64,000 nt of DNA from an uncultured Gammaproteobacteria bacterium (GCA_905181885.1 CAJIZI010000001.1:124001-188000); one strand, 5' to 3'. Counted from the first letter of the stretch, positions 41,314 to 50,781 are shown. Notes: generated by a model from the letters alone, not told the origin. Numbers and translations: made by a program.

Positions 41314-42561
41314 ATGTTTAATCCATTAAGCGTGTACATCGGCCTGCGCTATACGCGCGCGAAACGACGCAATCATTTTATTTCCTTTATCTCGCTAACT
41401 TCAATGTTTGGTGTTGCCTTGGGTGTTGCCGCATTGATCACCGTTTTGTCCGTAATGAATGGTTTTGAAAAAGAGTTACGGGAACGTATACTCGGTATGA
41501 CTTCACATGCTTTTATAACTGGCAATGGCAGTCCACTCACAGATTGGAAAAACTTACAAAGCCAAATTCAGCACCAACCCCATTTATTAGATTCAGCACC
41601 TTTTGTTGAAGGGCAAGCAATGCTTAGCCAAGGTAACCGAGTTAGAGGTACCCTGATCCGTGGCATAGATCCAAAATTAGAACCTCGCGTTTCGACCATT
41701 CATGAAAATATAATTCAAGGTCACTTTAACAACCTAAAGCCGGGTGGCTTTGGCATAATCCTTGGTCATGATTTAGCACGCGCCATGGGTGTCCGTACGG
41801 GTGACAAAATCACCTTGATAACTCCCCATGTGAGTCCAACCCCAGCTGGTGTAATTCCTCGCTTGAAACGTCTAAATGTAGTCGGTATTTTTGAAATTGG
41901 TATGTATGAGTACGATAGCGCTTTAGCTATCATGAATATTGAGGATGCCGCTAAACTATTTCGTATTCCGAACCAAGTGACAGGACTTAGACTTAAGCTC
42001 GATGATGTATTCCAGGCTCCTCGAATTACTCACAATATAATGAAAACTTTGGGCACTGAATATCGTGCAGTCGACTGGACTTACCAACATGCCAATTTTT
42101 TTCGCGCTCTAAAAACAGAAAAAACAGTCATGTTTGTAATCTTACTTCTCATCGTTGCTGTTGCCGCTTTTAATATTGTCTCAACTCTCATCATGATGGT
42201 GACTGATAAACAATCCGATATCGCCATTTTGAAAACCCTTGGTATGACCCCTCGCGATATAATGGCTATTTTTATGGTGCAAGGTGTCTTGATCGGTATA
42301 TTTGGTACCATCTTAGGCATTATCGGCGGCGTCAGCTTGGCCTTAAATATTGCAAATATTATTGCCTCATTAGAGGCTTTTTTAGGCTATCAGTTCCTTC
42401 CTGCTGATGTCTACTATATTAGCAACCTACCCTCCGACTTACATTGGAATGATGTCACTACTATTGGTCTAACTGCTTTTGCTCTTTCCTTAATTTCCAC
42501 CATCTATCCATCATGGAAGGCAGCACAAACTCAGCCAGCTGAGGCGTTGCGCTATGACTAA
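41314..42561 (+). CDS. lolC: Lipoprotein-releasing permease LolC/LolF type
   Basis: Inner-membrane subunit of the Lol ABC complex that extracts outer-membrane lipoproteins. The 415-aa protein begins with VYIGLRYTRAKRRNHFISFI and helix 1, then a periplasmic domain containing PFVEGQAM and RGTLIRGIDP, then three helices with KQSDIAILKTLGMTPRDIM. It ends TYPSWKAAQTQPAEALRYD-like. Only one permease gene accompanies lolD; no lolE is seen, so this is probably the homodimeric LolF form described in some gammaproteobacteria. It overlaps lolD by 8 nt. Confidence 0.93.
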   Translation: MFNPLSVYIGLRYTRAKRRNHFISFISLTSMFGVALGVAALITVLSVMNGFEKELRERILGMTSHAFITGNGSPLTDWKNLQSQIQHQPHLLDSAPFVEGQAMLSQGNRVRGTLIRGIDPKLEPRVSTIHENIIQGHFNNLKPGGFGIILGHDLARAMGVRTGDKITLITPHVSPTPAGVIPRLKRLNVVGIFEIGMYEYDSALAIMNIEDAAKLFRIPNQVTGLRLKLDDVFQAPRITHNIMKTLGTEYRAVDWTYQHANFFRALKTEKTVMFVILLLIVAVAAFNIVSTLIMMVTDKQSDIAILKTLGMTPRDIMAIFMVQGVLIGIFGTILGIIGGVSLALNIANIIASLEAFLGYQFLPADVYYISNLPSDLHWNDVTTIGLTAFALSLISTIYPSWKAAQTQPAEALRYD

Positions 42562-43237
42562 ACCTATCGTCATCGAATGTAGAAACATCAGTAAACAATT
42601 TGCCGATGGTGAATTGAAAACAAATGTTCTCAGTGATGTAAACCTCTCGGTCCAAAAAGGTGACCGCATTGCTATTATTGGTAGTTCAGGTTCGGGGAAA
42701 AGTACCTTATTACATCTCCTCGGTGGTCTTGATAAACCAACAAGTGGAAGCATTAAAGTCCACGGTCAAGATATTAATAGACTCTCTGTTAAAACCCTAA
42801 GCCAATTACGTAACCAGAGCCTAGGATTCGTATATCAATTTCATCACTTACTACCTGAGTTTAGTGCCGTAGAAAATGTTGCCATCCCACTTATTATTGG
42901 TGGTGAAAAACCAAAACAAGCTGAACAACAAGCCGAAGACTTATTAATAAAAGTCGGTTTAAGTCATCGTTTAGCTCACAAACCCAGTGAGCTCTCAGGT
43001 GGGGAACGTCAACGTGCTGCACTCGCGCGGGCGCTGATTACTCAACCAGACTGTCTTCTTGCAGATGAGCCTACTGGAAATTTAGATCACCGCACAGCTC
43101 AAGGTATTTTTGATCTTATCCTTGAGCTCAATGAATCCTTAGGGACAGCATTAGTTATTGTCACTCATGATGTCGATTTGGCTAGCCAAATGGGTGCAAT
43201 GCTAACACTCAAGGATGGCTACCTTGCTGCCTCATAG
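42554..43237 (+). CDS. lolD: Lipoprotein-releasing ATPase LolD
   Basis: ATPase of the Lol complex. 227 aa with Walker A GSSGSGKST, the LolD-specific GFVYQFHHLLPEFSAVENV (Q-loop), signature ELSGGERQRAALARAL, and Walker B LLADEPTGN. The segment QFHHLLPEFSA separates true LolD from the related ATPase at 12853-13542, which reads QSYNLIPVMTA there. Overlaps lolC by 8 nt and converges on the DUF2062 gene, 12 bp away. Confidence 0.95.
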   Translation: MTKPIVIECRNISKQFADGELKTNVLSDVNLSVQKGDRIAIIGSSGSGKSTLLHLLGGLDKPTSGSIKVHGQDINRLSVKTLSQLRNQSLGFVYQFHHLLPEFSAVENVAIPLIIGGEKPKQAEQQAEDLLIKVGLSHRLAHKPSELSGGERQRAALARALITQPDCLLADEPTGNLDHRTAQGIFDLILELNESLGTALVIVTHDVDLASQMGAMLTLKDGYLAAS

Positions 43238-43249
43238 GTCTGACGCCTA

Positions 43250-43771
43250 TCAATCCCCATTCTTATTTTTATACCTTTTTAACCAATTTCGAATCACAAT
43301 TAGCCGCCAACAAATACGTACAAATAAAACACCTAATATCGCAGCCGCAGTACCTAGTATAAAGCTACCTAAAATTAATGGCTGCCAAATAGACAAGAAC
43401 TCGTGCGTAAACCACTCCCATGACATAGTGAATGTATGCTCATCAACTGGCATTGCTAATACTGCAGCACCAGTTTGGTAGGCAATGAAGTAAATAGGAC
43501 CCATCGTAATCGGATTCGTTATCCATACAGCCATAACTGCAATAGGCAGATTAACTCGAATTACAATTGCTAATGCCGCCGCTACGAACATTTGGCCTAA
43601 AATAGGCATAAAACCAACGAACAATCCTAACGCTAAACCAAATGCTATGGAACGCCTATTAAGGTGCCATAATTTTGGCTCTGCCAAGCGCTGACCAAAA
43701 CGCTGTAAGTGAGGATGCTCACGCATCGTCTTATGGTCTGGCATTATATGTTTTAAATACCTACGAGGCAT
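43250..43771 (-). CDS. DUF2062 membrane protein
   Basis: 173 aa with two or three membrane helices. The family core is present: SIAFGLALGLFVGFMPILGQM, AVWITNPITMGPIYFIAYQ and a C-terminal hydrophobic segment. DUF2062 proteins are uncharacterised. In Pseudomonas a gene of this family lies between the lol genes and comEC-exbB-exbD-lpxK; here the same position is kept but comEC, exbD and most of exbB are missing. It is convergent with lolD. Confidence 0.88.
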   Translation of the reverse strand: MPRRYLKHIMPDHKTMREHPHLQRFGQRLAEPKLWHLNRRSIAFGLALGLFVGFMPILGQMFVAAALAIVIRVNLPIAVMAVWITNPITMGPIYFIAYQTGAAVLAMPVDEHTFTMSWEWFTHEFLSIWQPLILGSFILGTAAAILGVLFVRICWRLIVIRNWLKRYKNKNGD

Positions 43772-44211
43772 AAAATCTCATTTCTATCCTTAGTTCGTTA
43801 TTATTGCTCGCACACAAAATAGAACTACTGTGCCGATCGCCACATTTAACCTATTGTTCTAAAGAAGGCAACATTAGCATCAAACAGCTCGTTTGGGGGT
43901 CCATTTTCAACTTTTGGTACTCTTTTTTACAAGAAAAACACTTAAAAGATAAGTTATTTTATTCCCAAACTAGATATTCAAGCTACTACCCATATACAAA
44001 GTTAGTGTTAAATTTTAACCCTATATGTTGATATAAGGCATATCACCCTCAGGTTAGTACAATTTTGATAGGTTCAATGCACTCAAATCTACACCAACTT
44101 GTGGCTTTTCCGCATGCCATGAAAAAACTTCAAGTAAGAGCCGCTATTGACTAAAGCATTTTTCACGTATCATGTCATCTAGTTTACTCATTATGATAAG
44201 AGCACAACAAT
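43772..44211. other. 440-bp non-coding stretch at the site of missing comEC/exbBD
   Basis: Between DUF2062 and the exbB remnant. Only short frames are present. One 75-codon frame (43804-44031) has no ribosome site or recognisable motif and I do not accept it as a gene. A second short frame ends just before the remnant (near 44153, ...EKTSSKSRY-stop) where the end of comEC would be expected from synteny, but the likeness is too weak to claim. A promoter for msbA-lpxK-kdsB should lie here; none is convincing. Confidence 0.5.
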
Positions 44212-44346
44212 ATGCTAGAGCTTGTAACAGCTGATGGCTGGTTAATGATACCTTTACTCGTTTGCTCAGTTATTACTGTCGGCATTATTGCTGAACGTTT
44301 TTGGAGCATACAAACCACTTATATTTTACCGCCAAAAGTCAGCTGA
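44212..44346 (+). pseudogene. Truncated exbB/tolQ-like fragment upstream of msbA
   Basis: 44-codon frame MLELVTADGWLMIPLLVCSV followed by ITVGIIAERFWSIQTTYILP and PKVS-stop. This is the typical N terminus of the ExbB/TolQ-like protein found before exbD-lpxK in Pseudomonas and relatives: first membrane helix plus AERFWSL. The remaining 160 or so residues, including the two further helices that form the proton channel, are absent, and no exbD follows; msbA starts 4 nt after the stop. It looks like the retained 5' end left by a deletion. It may survive as a short translated leader coupled to msbA. Confidence 0.75.
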
Positions 44347-44350
44347 TACA

Positions 44351-46105
44351 ATGAATCAAAGCACACCTGAAATGACTCCAAGTGATCTCTATCGCCGCTT
44401 ATTAAAGTACGTCAAACCTTATTGGCTAGTCTTTTCTGCCGCTATCTTTGCAATGGCCGTGTTTGCTGCAACGGAAACTGGCTTAGCAGCCATGATGAAA
44501 CCTCTGCTAGACGGAAGTTTTATCGAACGTGACCCTCAAACTATCAAACTACTGCCTCTTGGGTTAATCGTTTTATTTTTAATAAGAGGAACCGCTAACT
44601 TTTTTACTGCGTATGGACTGGGGTGGATCGCTCGAAATATCATAAAAAATCTACGCGAGGAGATGTTCGAAAGTCTAATCACACTTCCTTCAAGCTTTTA
44701 TGACCAAAGTACTTCGGGGCAGCTGATGTCAAAATTACTCTATGACGTTGAGCAAGTTGCTACTGCAACAACAGATGCGATTCTCACGATCATAAGAGAT
44801 ACTCTCACAATTATTGGTTTATTAGCCTGGATGATTTATCTAAATGGTATGTTGTCATTAATCATTCTCACCACTGTCCCAATTATTGGCTACTTTGTTT
44901 ACAAAATCAGTACTCGTTTTCGCAATATTAGCAAAAACATCCAAGACTCAATGGGAGATGTTGGCCATATATGTAATGAGGTGATTGATGGTCATCGTGA
45001 AGTTAAAACCTTTGGTAGTCATCCATACGAAATAAAACGTTTCGACAAAGTTAATCAAAAAAACCGCCAGCAACGAATGAAAAAGATTGCTACAGAAGCC
45101 ATCAGCCAACCTTTGATTCAATTAATTGCAGTCCTTGGTTTATCGGTTGTTATTTACCTCGCAACTCTACCTGAGATGTTGGAAGCAATCACTGTCGGTA
45201 GCTTCATCTCATTCATAACTGCCATGTTCATGATTTTAACACCATTAAAACGGCTCACTAAAGTGAACTCAAAACTGCAAGCAGGCATAGCAGCAGCACA
45301 TAGTATTTTTAGTCTACTCGATCAAACGCCTGAATTAGATACTGGTATAAAACCTCTCGATCATGCTCAAGGTGATATTAAATACCAGCGAGTTAATTTC
45401 CAATACAATAATAACAATGGGCCAGTCCTCAAGGACATTTCATTCCATGCTAAGACAGGACAAACTATTGCCTTTGTTGGCCAATCAGGAAGTGGTAAGA
45501 CAACCTTAGTAGGTCTACTCGCGCGTTTTTATCAGATCACTAGCGGCAACATACTACTAGATGGTATTGATATTAATGAGTTCAAACTAAATGACCTTCG
45601 ACACCAAATGTCTTTTGTGAATCAACAAGTCGTTCTATTCAAGGGTACAGTGGCCGATAATATCGTCTATGGCCATCAGGAGCATGTAAGCAATGAACGA
45701 ATTATTGAAGCCGCAAAGTCAGCACATGCTTGGGAGTTTATTGAGAAATTACCACAAGGGTTGGCAACTCATATTGGACAAAATGGTGTCCTACTTTCAG
45801 GAGGACAACGTCAGAGAATAGCCATCGCTCGTGCCTTATTGAGTAATGCTCCCATCCTTGTACTAGACGAAGCTACTGCTTCACTTGATACCGAAGCTGA
45901 ACGGCATATTCAAGCAGCTCTTGAAACACTGATGAAGCAGCGAACTACACTCGTCATTGCACATCGTTTATCCACAATTGAAAAAGCAGATAAAATTATA
46001 GTTATGCACCAGGGGAAAATCGTAGAAACTGGCACTCATGCTTCATTAATTACAAATGGCCAGCATTATGCAGAATTACACCGATTACAATTCCATGAAA
46101 AGTAA
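44351..46105 (+). CDS. msbA: Lipid A export ATP-binding/permease protein MsbA
   Basis: Homodimeric ABC half-transporter that flips lipid A-core across the inner membrane. 584 aa from the ATG at 44351 (MNQSTPEMTPSDLYRRLLKY): six helices in the first 320 residues, then the ATPase with Walker A GQSGSGKTTLVGLL, signature LLSGGQRQRIAIARALL and Walker B ILVLDEATASLD. A frame opening at 44288 overlaps the exbB remnant and is not the start. Followed after 5 nt by lpxK, the classic msbA-lpxK pair. Confidence 0.95.
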   Translation: MNQSTPEMTPSDLYRRLLKYVKPYWLVFSAAIFAMAVFAATETGLAAMMKPLLDGSFIERDPQTIKLLPLGLIVLFLIRGTANFFTAYGLGWIARNIIKNLREEMFESLITLPSSFYDQSTSGQLMSKLLYDVEQVATATTDAILTIIRDTLTIIGLLAWMIYLNGMLSLIILTTVPIIGYFVYKISTRFRNISKNIQDSMGDVGHICNEVIDGHREVKTFGSHPYEIKRFDKVNQKNRQQRMKKIATEAISQPLIQLIAVLGLSVVIYLATLPEMLEAITVGSFISFITAMFMILTPLKRLTKVNSKLQAGIAAAHSIFSLLDQTPELDTGIKPLDHAQGDIKYQRVNFQYNNNNGPVLKDISFHAKTGQTIAFVGQSGSGKTTLVGLLARFYQITSGNILLDGIDINEFKLNDLRHQMSFVNQQVVLFKGTVADNIVYGHQEHVSNERIIEAAKSAHAWEFIEKLPQGLATHIGQNGVLLSGGQRQRIAIARALLSNAPILVLDEATASLDTEAERHIQAALETLMKQRTTLVIAHRLSTIEKADKIIVMHQGKIVETGTHASLITNGQHYAELHRLQFHEK

Positions 46106-46110
46106 CTAAT

Positions 46111-47097
46111 ATGAAATGGCTCACTGACTCCTGGTATCGACCCCGCGCAATACGAATAGTATTACTACCAATAAGTGTCTTATACCAATTTGTTATTGCT
46201 CTCAGACGCCTAGCCTACCAAGCGAGCGTACTCAAGCAACATAAAGTTGATGCACCTGTCATTATCGTAGGTAACATTACTGTTGGAGGTACAGGAAAAA
46301 CACCCACTGTAATTTGGTTAGCTACGAAATTAAAAAAGGCTGGTTACAACCCAGGTATTATCAGTCGAGGTTATGGTGGCTATGCCGATAATTACCCGCA
46401 AGATGTTCGACACAACAGTGATCCCCGTATCGTAGGAGACGAGCCCGTTATTATCAGTCAGCAAACAAACTGCCCAATGGCAGTTTCACCAAAACGGGTC
46501 GATGCAGCAAAGTTTCTCATCAAAGAGCATCAATGTGATGTAATTATTAGTGACGATGGTTTGCAGCATTATGCTTTAGCCCGTGATATCGAAATTGTGG
46601 TTGTTGATGGGCTTAGAGGTTTTGGTAACCATTATTGTTTACCAGCAGGTCCTTTACGCGAGCCTATTAGTCGGCTAAGGCATGTCGACTTCACCATTTC
46701 AAATGGCGAGAATAGCAACGCGAGTTATGTTATGACACTTAATCCTGGCCCAGTCATTAACGTAGCAGATAAGGAAGTACAACAGACTCTTGCTGATTTT
46801 AGAGACCAAACTGTTCATACTCTTGCAGGTATTGGCCACCCTGAACGATTTTTTAACTACCTACGTGATTCAGGCCTCATTATTGAACCTCATTATTTTA
46901 TAGATCATCATCGTTTTAAAGCGGTAGATCTTCATTTTAATGACAATAACCCAATTATAATGACAGAAAAAGATGCTATCAAATGTCGCGCATTTGCCAC
47001 GGACAATATGTGGTACATTCCTGTTAAAGCATCAATTAATAACGATCTAGAGAAAAGTATACTTACTCAATTAGCAGGGACTAATCATCATGGATAA
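46111..47097 (+). CDS. lpxK: Tetraacyldisaccharide 4'-kinase LpxK
   Basis: Phosphorylates the lipid A disaccharide precursor to lipid IVA at the inner membrane. The 328-aa protein has an N-terminal membrane-associated helix ([20 protein letters not shown]), the P-loop [14 protein letters not shown] (53-66), and [20 protein letters not shown] with the catalytic acids. Length equals that of E. coli LpxK. It overlaps the next small gene by 8 nt. Confidence 0.96.
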   Translation: MKWLTDSWYRPRAIRIVLLPISVLYQFVIALRRLAYQASVLKQHKVDAPVIIVGNITVGGTGKTPTVIWLATKLKKAGYNPGIISRGYGGYADNYPQDVRHNSDPRIVGDEPVIISQQTNCPMAVSPKRVDAAKFLIKEHQCDVIISDDGLQHYALARDIEIVVVDGLRGFGNHYCLPAGPLREPISRLRHVDFTISNGENSNASYVMTLNPGPVINVADKEVQQTLADFRDQTVHTLAGIGHPERFFNYLRDSGLIIEPHYFIDHHRFKAVDLHFNDNNPIIMTEKDAIKCRAFATDNMWYIPVKASINNDLEKSILTQLAGTNHHG

Positions 47098-47269
47098 AAC
47101 ATTACTCACTATTTTAGCCTGCCCGAACTGTAAAGGCAGTCTGAGCTATCAAAAAGTTGAACAAGAACTTACTTGCCCAATTTGTCGTGTTGCATATCCT
47201 ATCCGCGATGATATCCCCGTTATGCTGATTGATGAAGCGCGTGTATTAGCTACCAATGAAGAAATATAG
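47090..47269 (+). CDS. Trm112-family small zinc-binding protein (YcaR-like)
   Basis: 59-aa protein starting [20 protein letters not shown]. Two CxxC pairs (CPNC at 11-14 and CPIC near 31-34) form a zinc ribbon, and [11 protein letters not shown] is the family's C-terminal block. Proteins of this Trm112/UPF0434 family are encoded between lpxK and kdsB in most gammaproteobacteria. It overlaps lpxK by 8 nt and its stop overlaps the kdsB GTG by 1 nt. Too short for many gene finders. Function in bacteria not firmly known. Confidence 0.93.
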   Translation: MDKTLLTILACPNCKGSLSYQKVEQELTCPICRVAYPIRDDIPVMLIDEARVLATNEEI

Positions 47270-48021
47270 TGTCATTTAAAATTATCATCCCTGCACGTTA
47301 TGCTTCAAGCAGGCTTCCTGGAAAGCCGTTATTAGATATTGCTGGTAAGCCAATGATTCAGCATGTCTACGAGCGAGCAATTGAGAGTGAGGCAACAGAA
47401 GTCATTATTGCAACAGATGATGACCGCATTGAACAATCCGCTAAAAGCTTTGGTGCAAGAGTCTGTATGACCAAGCGTGACCACCCTTCTGGCACAGATC
47501 GTCTAGCTGAGGTCGCTTCAATTTTTCAATTTAATGATGAAGATATTATCGTTAACCTGCAAGGAGATGAGCCCTGCTTGCCTCCACAATTAATCAACCA
47601 GGTAGCTGCAGATCTAGCCCAGCATTTTAAGGCAGATATTTCTACTTTATACAGCCAAATAACACAAGTAGAACAAGTCTTTGACCCCGATGTCGTTAAA
47701 GTCATCTTAGATATTGATGGCTATGCCTTATATTTCAGCCGTGCACCCATCCCTTGGATCCGCGATCATTTTGGTCAAAAATCAATTCCAGATATGAACT
47801 TACCCCATTATCGTCATATTGGTTTATATGCTTATCGTGCAAACTTCCTCACACACTATGCTGAACTAAGCCCTTCCGTTATAGAACAGGTAGAATCTTT
47901 AGAGCAGTTACGAGCTTTGTTTCATGGCAAGAGAATTCACTTATCAGAAGCCAAGATAAATTCTGGGCATGGTGTTGACACTATGGCTGACTTACTACAG
48001 GTAAGAAGTTTATTAGAGTAG
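47269..48021 (+). CDS. kdsB: 3-deoxy-manno-octulosonate cytidylyltransferase, GTG start
   Basis: Makes CMP-Kdo for the inner core of lipopolysaccharide. 250 aa with IIPARYASSRLPGKPLLDI (N-terminal nucleotide-binding loop), VNLQGDEPCLPP and the catalytic PHYRHIGLYAYR. GTG at 47269 overlaps the stop of the small Trm112-like gene (TAGTG), so translation is coupled. Last gene of the msbA-lpxK-trm112-kdsB run; its 3' end overlaps by 9 nt the convergent 91-aa gene. Confidence 0.97.
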   Translation: MSFKIIIPARYASSRLPGKPLLDIAGKPMIQHVYERAIESEATEVIIATDDDRIEQSAKSFGARVCMTKRDHPSGTDRLAEVASIFQFNDEDIIVNLQGDEPCLPPQLINQVAADLAQHFKADISTLYSQITQVEQVFDPDVVKVILDIDGYALYFSRAPIPWIRDHFGQKSIPDMNLPHYRHIGLYAYRANFLTHYAELSPSVIEQVESLEQLRALFHGKRIHLSEAKINSGHGVDTMADLLQVRSLLE

Positions 48022-48288
48022 TAAGTTTTGTAAGCCCAAATCCAAGAGCTCTGCATGTAAATTTCCTACACCGTCAAAAATAGGTAATATATAAGTTACT
48101 GGAACAGTACGATGACCTTCGCCATATTGTGTCGCTTGAATATTTCTACCGTTTTCCAACACCTGAAGTACAAATTTACAATCATCTAACAGTTCTACTA
48201 TTTCACACTGCTGGTGCTGAAAAATAACCTGCTGGCCAATTAAGGCCAGCAGTTCTTCTCTCCCAATAGTTTTATTGTTCGCTGGCAT
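48013..48288 (-). CDS. Small protein of unknown function downstream of rne
   Basis: 91 aa, no signal or membrane helix. It reads like a small beta-rich domain: LIGQQVIFQHQQCEIVELLD then KFVLQVLENG and VPVTYILPIFD. I do not recognise the family. It starts inside what would be the last codons of a frame-corrected rne (overlap 17 nt) and ends 9 nt into the convergent kdsB, so it is packed between two essential genes and probably rides on the rne transcript. Its ATG at 48288 lacks a strong ribosome site. Confidence 0.65.
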   Translation of the reverse strand: MPANNKTIGREELLALIGQQVIFQHQQCEIVELLDDCKFVLQVLENGRNIQATQYGEGHRTVPVTYILPIFDGVGNLHAELLDLGLQNLLL

Positions 48289-48358
48289 CTACTTTTGGTT
48301 TAACTTTCCTCGGTGCTCGCTTTCTAGGTGTTGATTTTGGTTTGGTTTCATCCTTACC

Positions 48359-48519
48359 GGCTGTTGAAACACTTTTTTCTACCTGTGGTGTAGATACACT
48401 TTTTTCTACCTGTGGTATCGATACCTTTTTTCTACCTGTGGTGTCGATACGCTTTTTTCTACCTGTGGTATCGATACACTTTTTTCTACCTGTGGTGTCG
48501 ATACGCTTTTTTCTACCTG
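48359..48519 (-). repeat. Tandem 27-bp repeat (six units) in the RNase E C-terminal region
   Basis: Six head-to-tail units, read on the minus strand from 48519: four 27-bp units encode [36 protein letters not shown]-like and the last ends QVEKSVSTA. Unit 4 (48413-48438) has 26 bp, missing one base after AAAAAAG, which shifts rne into RYRYHR and a stop at 48406. There are no spacers between units, so it is a coding minisatellite, prone to slippage. Confidence 0.9.
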
Positions 48520-50781
48520 TGCTGGAGAAATATTATCCGTAGCCTTCTCTTGGCGGGGCTTAGTTGGCTGTCGTCGACGGCGTGATGCTGTGCCACTTGG
48601 TTTACGTGCTGCAGGTTTATTGCCATCAACTTCTATCACCACTCTTTCTGCAGCAGAAACCACATTTCCATCAGGTAATGGCTTATTATCAACAGGCATG
48701 GAATTACCATTTACCTCTTTCTTCTCCGGTCGTAACTTATTACCTTTGTCATCAGGAATAACAGCATTAACTTCATCATCTTGACGAGGACGGCGGCGAC
48801 GGCCACCCCGACGCGAACGGCGATTATTATTTGCCTGGCCCTGAGACTCCTCATTATCTTCTTTTACATTTGGTTTAGAACCCGGCTCTGAAATAACTTC
48901 AGCCACCTTATTTTCCACTTTAACTTCTTCTTGTTTTCTTGTATCACGGCGAGTATTATTTCGGTTCCTGGGGCGCCTATTCTGCTGACGCCTAGGCCTT
49001 TCCTCATTGGTAATGGCTACAACATTATCTTCCTCCACCACCAACTCTACTACTTCCGTTTCTGCAGGCTTACCCGTTAGCACATTCAATAAGCGTCCTA
49101 ACAGACTCGGTTTTTTAACTTCCTTAGAAATAACAGGTGCTACTGTCGATTTGTCTTCAGCCCTCACCGGTGCGGGTGCAGCTGGAGATACTCCGGTAAC
49201 AGCAGCTTGTTCAAACGTTGGCTTTTCTTTCAAAGCCTCAGGCATTTCTTGCTCAGGTTTTTCCATCAAGTGATGGCTCACCTCATGCTTCTCGCTTCCT
49301 TCTTTAAGGCGCTCAATATCATAATGTGGCGTATTCATATGTGGGTTTGGAATCAATAGCAGTTTTACACCATGACGTCGCTCTATTGCTTCCAACTGTA
49401 CTCGTTTTTCGTTTAACATAAATGTTGCAACCGATACCGGCAACTGTACTACTAATTGACTCATTCGTTCGCGACTTGCTTCTTCCTCAAGCAAGCGAAG
49501 TACCGCAAGGCCTAACGATTCAACTCCACGGATATGACCAAGACCAGAGCAACGCGGACAAACTTCCGCATGCGCATCACCTAATGAAGGGCGTATCCGC
49601 TGGCGTGACATTTCAAGTAAACCAAAACGAGAAATTCGACCCACCTGTACTCGTGCCCGATCTACTTTCAAATGATCACGTATCCGATTTTCAACTTCTC
49701 GCTGATGCCGAGTAGGTCCCATGTCAATAAAGTCGATAACTACCAAACCACCCAAGTCACGTAATCGTAACTGACGAGCTATTTCTTCCGCGGCTTCCAA
49801 ATTTGTATTAAAAGCTGTTTCTTCAATATCTCCACCCTTATTCGCACGAGCAGAGTTAACATCGATGGAAATAAGTGCTTCTGTAGGGTCAATGACCAAA
49901 GCACCACCTGATGGCAAACGGACCTCATGACCAAATGCTGTTTCGATTTGGCTTTCAATCTGATAGCGCGTGAACAAGGGCACTTTATCTTCATAGAGCT
50001 TAAACTTGCTCAATTCATGTGGCATGACCATCTGCATAAAATCATAGCCTGTTTGATAGACTTCTGGAGAATCAACCAAAATTTCTCCGATATCTTTACG
50101 CAAATAATCACGTAAGGCACGAATAATAATATTACTCTCTTGATAAACCAAAAATGGAGCAGAACGCTCTACCGTAGCCTTATCAATCGCCGCCCAAAGT
50201 TGTGCTAAATATTCTAAATCCCACTGTAATTCTTCAGTCTGCTTTCCAACACCAGCAGTTCGAACGATCATACCCATGCCATCCGGCACGTCTAAAGATC
50301 TTAATGCTTCTTGCAACTCGGTACGTTCGTCACCTTCGATGCGTCGAGATATTCCTCCAGCTCGGGGACTATTAGGCATTAACACCAAATATCGTCCAGC
50401 TAAACTGATCATTGTTGTCAGTGCTGCGCCTTTATTACCTCGCTCTTCTTTCTCAACTTGAACAACTAACTCTTGGCCTACAGATAACACATCTTGGACG
50501 TTAATACGGCCGTTAGATTCGCCTTCCTTAGAATTCTTGCGTGGTTTGAAATAAGTGTTGGAAATATCTTTTAGAGGTAAAAATCCCTGCCGCTCAGAGC
50601 CGTACTCAACAAATACGGCCTCGAGGCTCGGCTCGACTCTAGTGATTTTACCTTTGTAGATATTGCCTTTTTTTTGTTCTCGTGATGGAACAGCTATATC
50701 TAAATCAAACAAGCGCTGACCGTCGATCATCGCTACTCGCAACTCTTCTTCGTGGGTTGCGTTAATTAAAATTCGTTTCAT
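48406..50781 (-). CDS. rne: Ribonuclease E, C terminus altered by an apparent frameshift
   Basis: Essential endoribonuclease of mRNA decay and rRNA/tRNA processing. The catalytic half has the S1 domain ([20 protein letters not shown]), the metal-binding IDVNSARAN and [11 protein letters not shown], and the zinc link CPRCSGLGH. The tail has a membrane-anchor-like amphipathic segment ([13 protein letters not shown]) and Arg-rich blocks ([14 protein letters not shown]). As read it is 791 aa. Restoring one base in repeat unit 4 gives 836 aa ending at 48272 with a Lys-rich tail (TPRKRAPRKVKPKVDASEQ). GAGG precedes the ATG by 7 nt. Confidence 0.93.
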   Translation of the reverse strand: MKRILINATHEEELRVAMIDGQRLFDLDIAVPSREQKKGNIYKGKITRVEPSLEAVFVEYGSERQGFLPLKDISNTYFKPRKNSKEGESNGRINVQDVLSVGQELVVQVEKEERGNKGAALTTMISLAGRYLVLMPNSPRAGGISRRIEGDERTELQEALRSLDVPDGMGMIVRTAGVGKQTEELQWDLEYLAQLWAAIDKATVERSAPFLVYQESNIIIRALRDYLRKDIGEILVDSPEVYQTGYDFMQMVMPHELSKFKLYEDKVPLFTRYQIESQIETAFGHEVRLPSGGALVIDPTEALISIDVNSARANKGGDIEETAFNTNLEAAEEIARQLRLRDLGGLVVIDFIDMGPTRHQREVENRIRDHLKVDRARVQVGRISRFGLLEMSRQRIRPSLGDAHAEVCPRCSGLGHIRGVESLGLAVLRLLEEEASRERMSQLVVQLPVSVATFMLNEKRVQLEAIERRHGVKLLLIPNPHMNTPHYDIERLKEGSEKHEVSHHLMEKPEQEMPEALKEKPTFEQAAVTGVSPAAPAPVRAEDKSTVAPVISKEVKKPSLLGRLLNVLTGKPAETEVVELVVEEDNVVAITNEERPRRQQNRRPRNRNNTRRDTRKQEEVKVENKVAEVISEPGSKPNVKEDNEESQGQANNNRRSRRGGRRRRPRQDDEVNAVIPDDKGNKLRPEKKEVNGNSMPVDNKPLPDGNVVSAAERVVIEVDGNKPAARKPSGTASRRRRQPTKPRQEKATDNISPAQVEKSVSTPQVEKSVSIPQVEKSVSTPQVEKRYRYHR

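Noticed and set aside
43804-44031. 75-codon frame in the gap before the exbB remnant, as a gene or comEC remnant
   Set aside because: No ribosome site, no hydrophobic or ComEC-like motif; kept only as a note.
44288-44350. N-terminal extension of msbA
   Set aside because: It overlaps the exbB fragment and is not MsbA-like; the ATG at 44351 fits the family.
48359-48519. Regular 27-bp repeats that might suggest a CRISPR array
   Set aside because: Units are contiguous without spacers and encode a nine-residue protein repeat in frame with rne.
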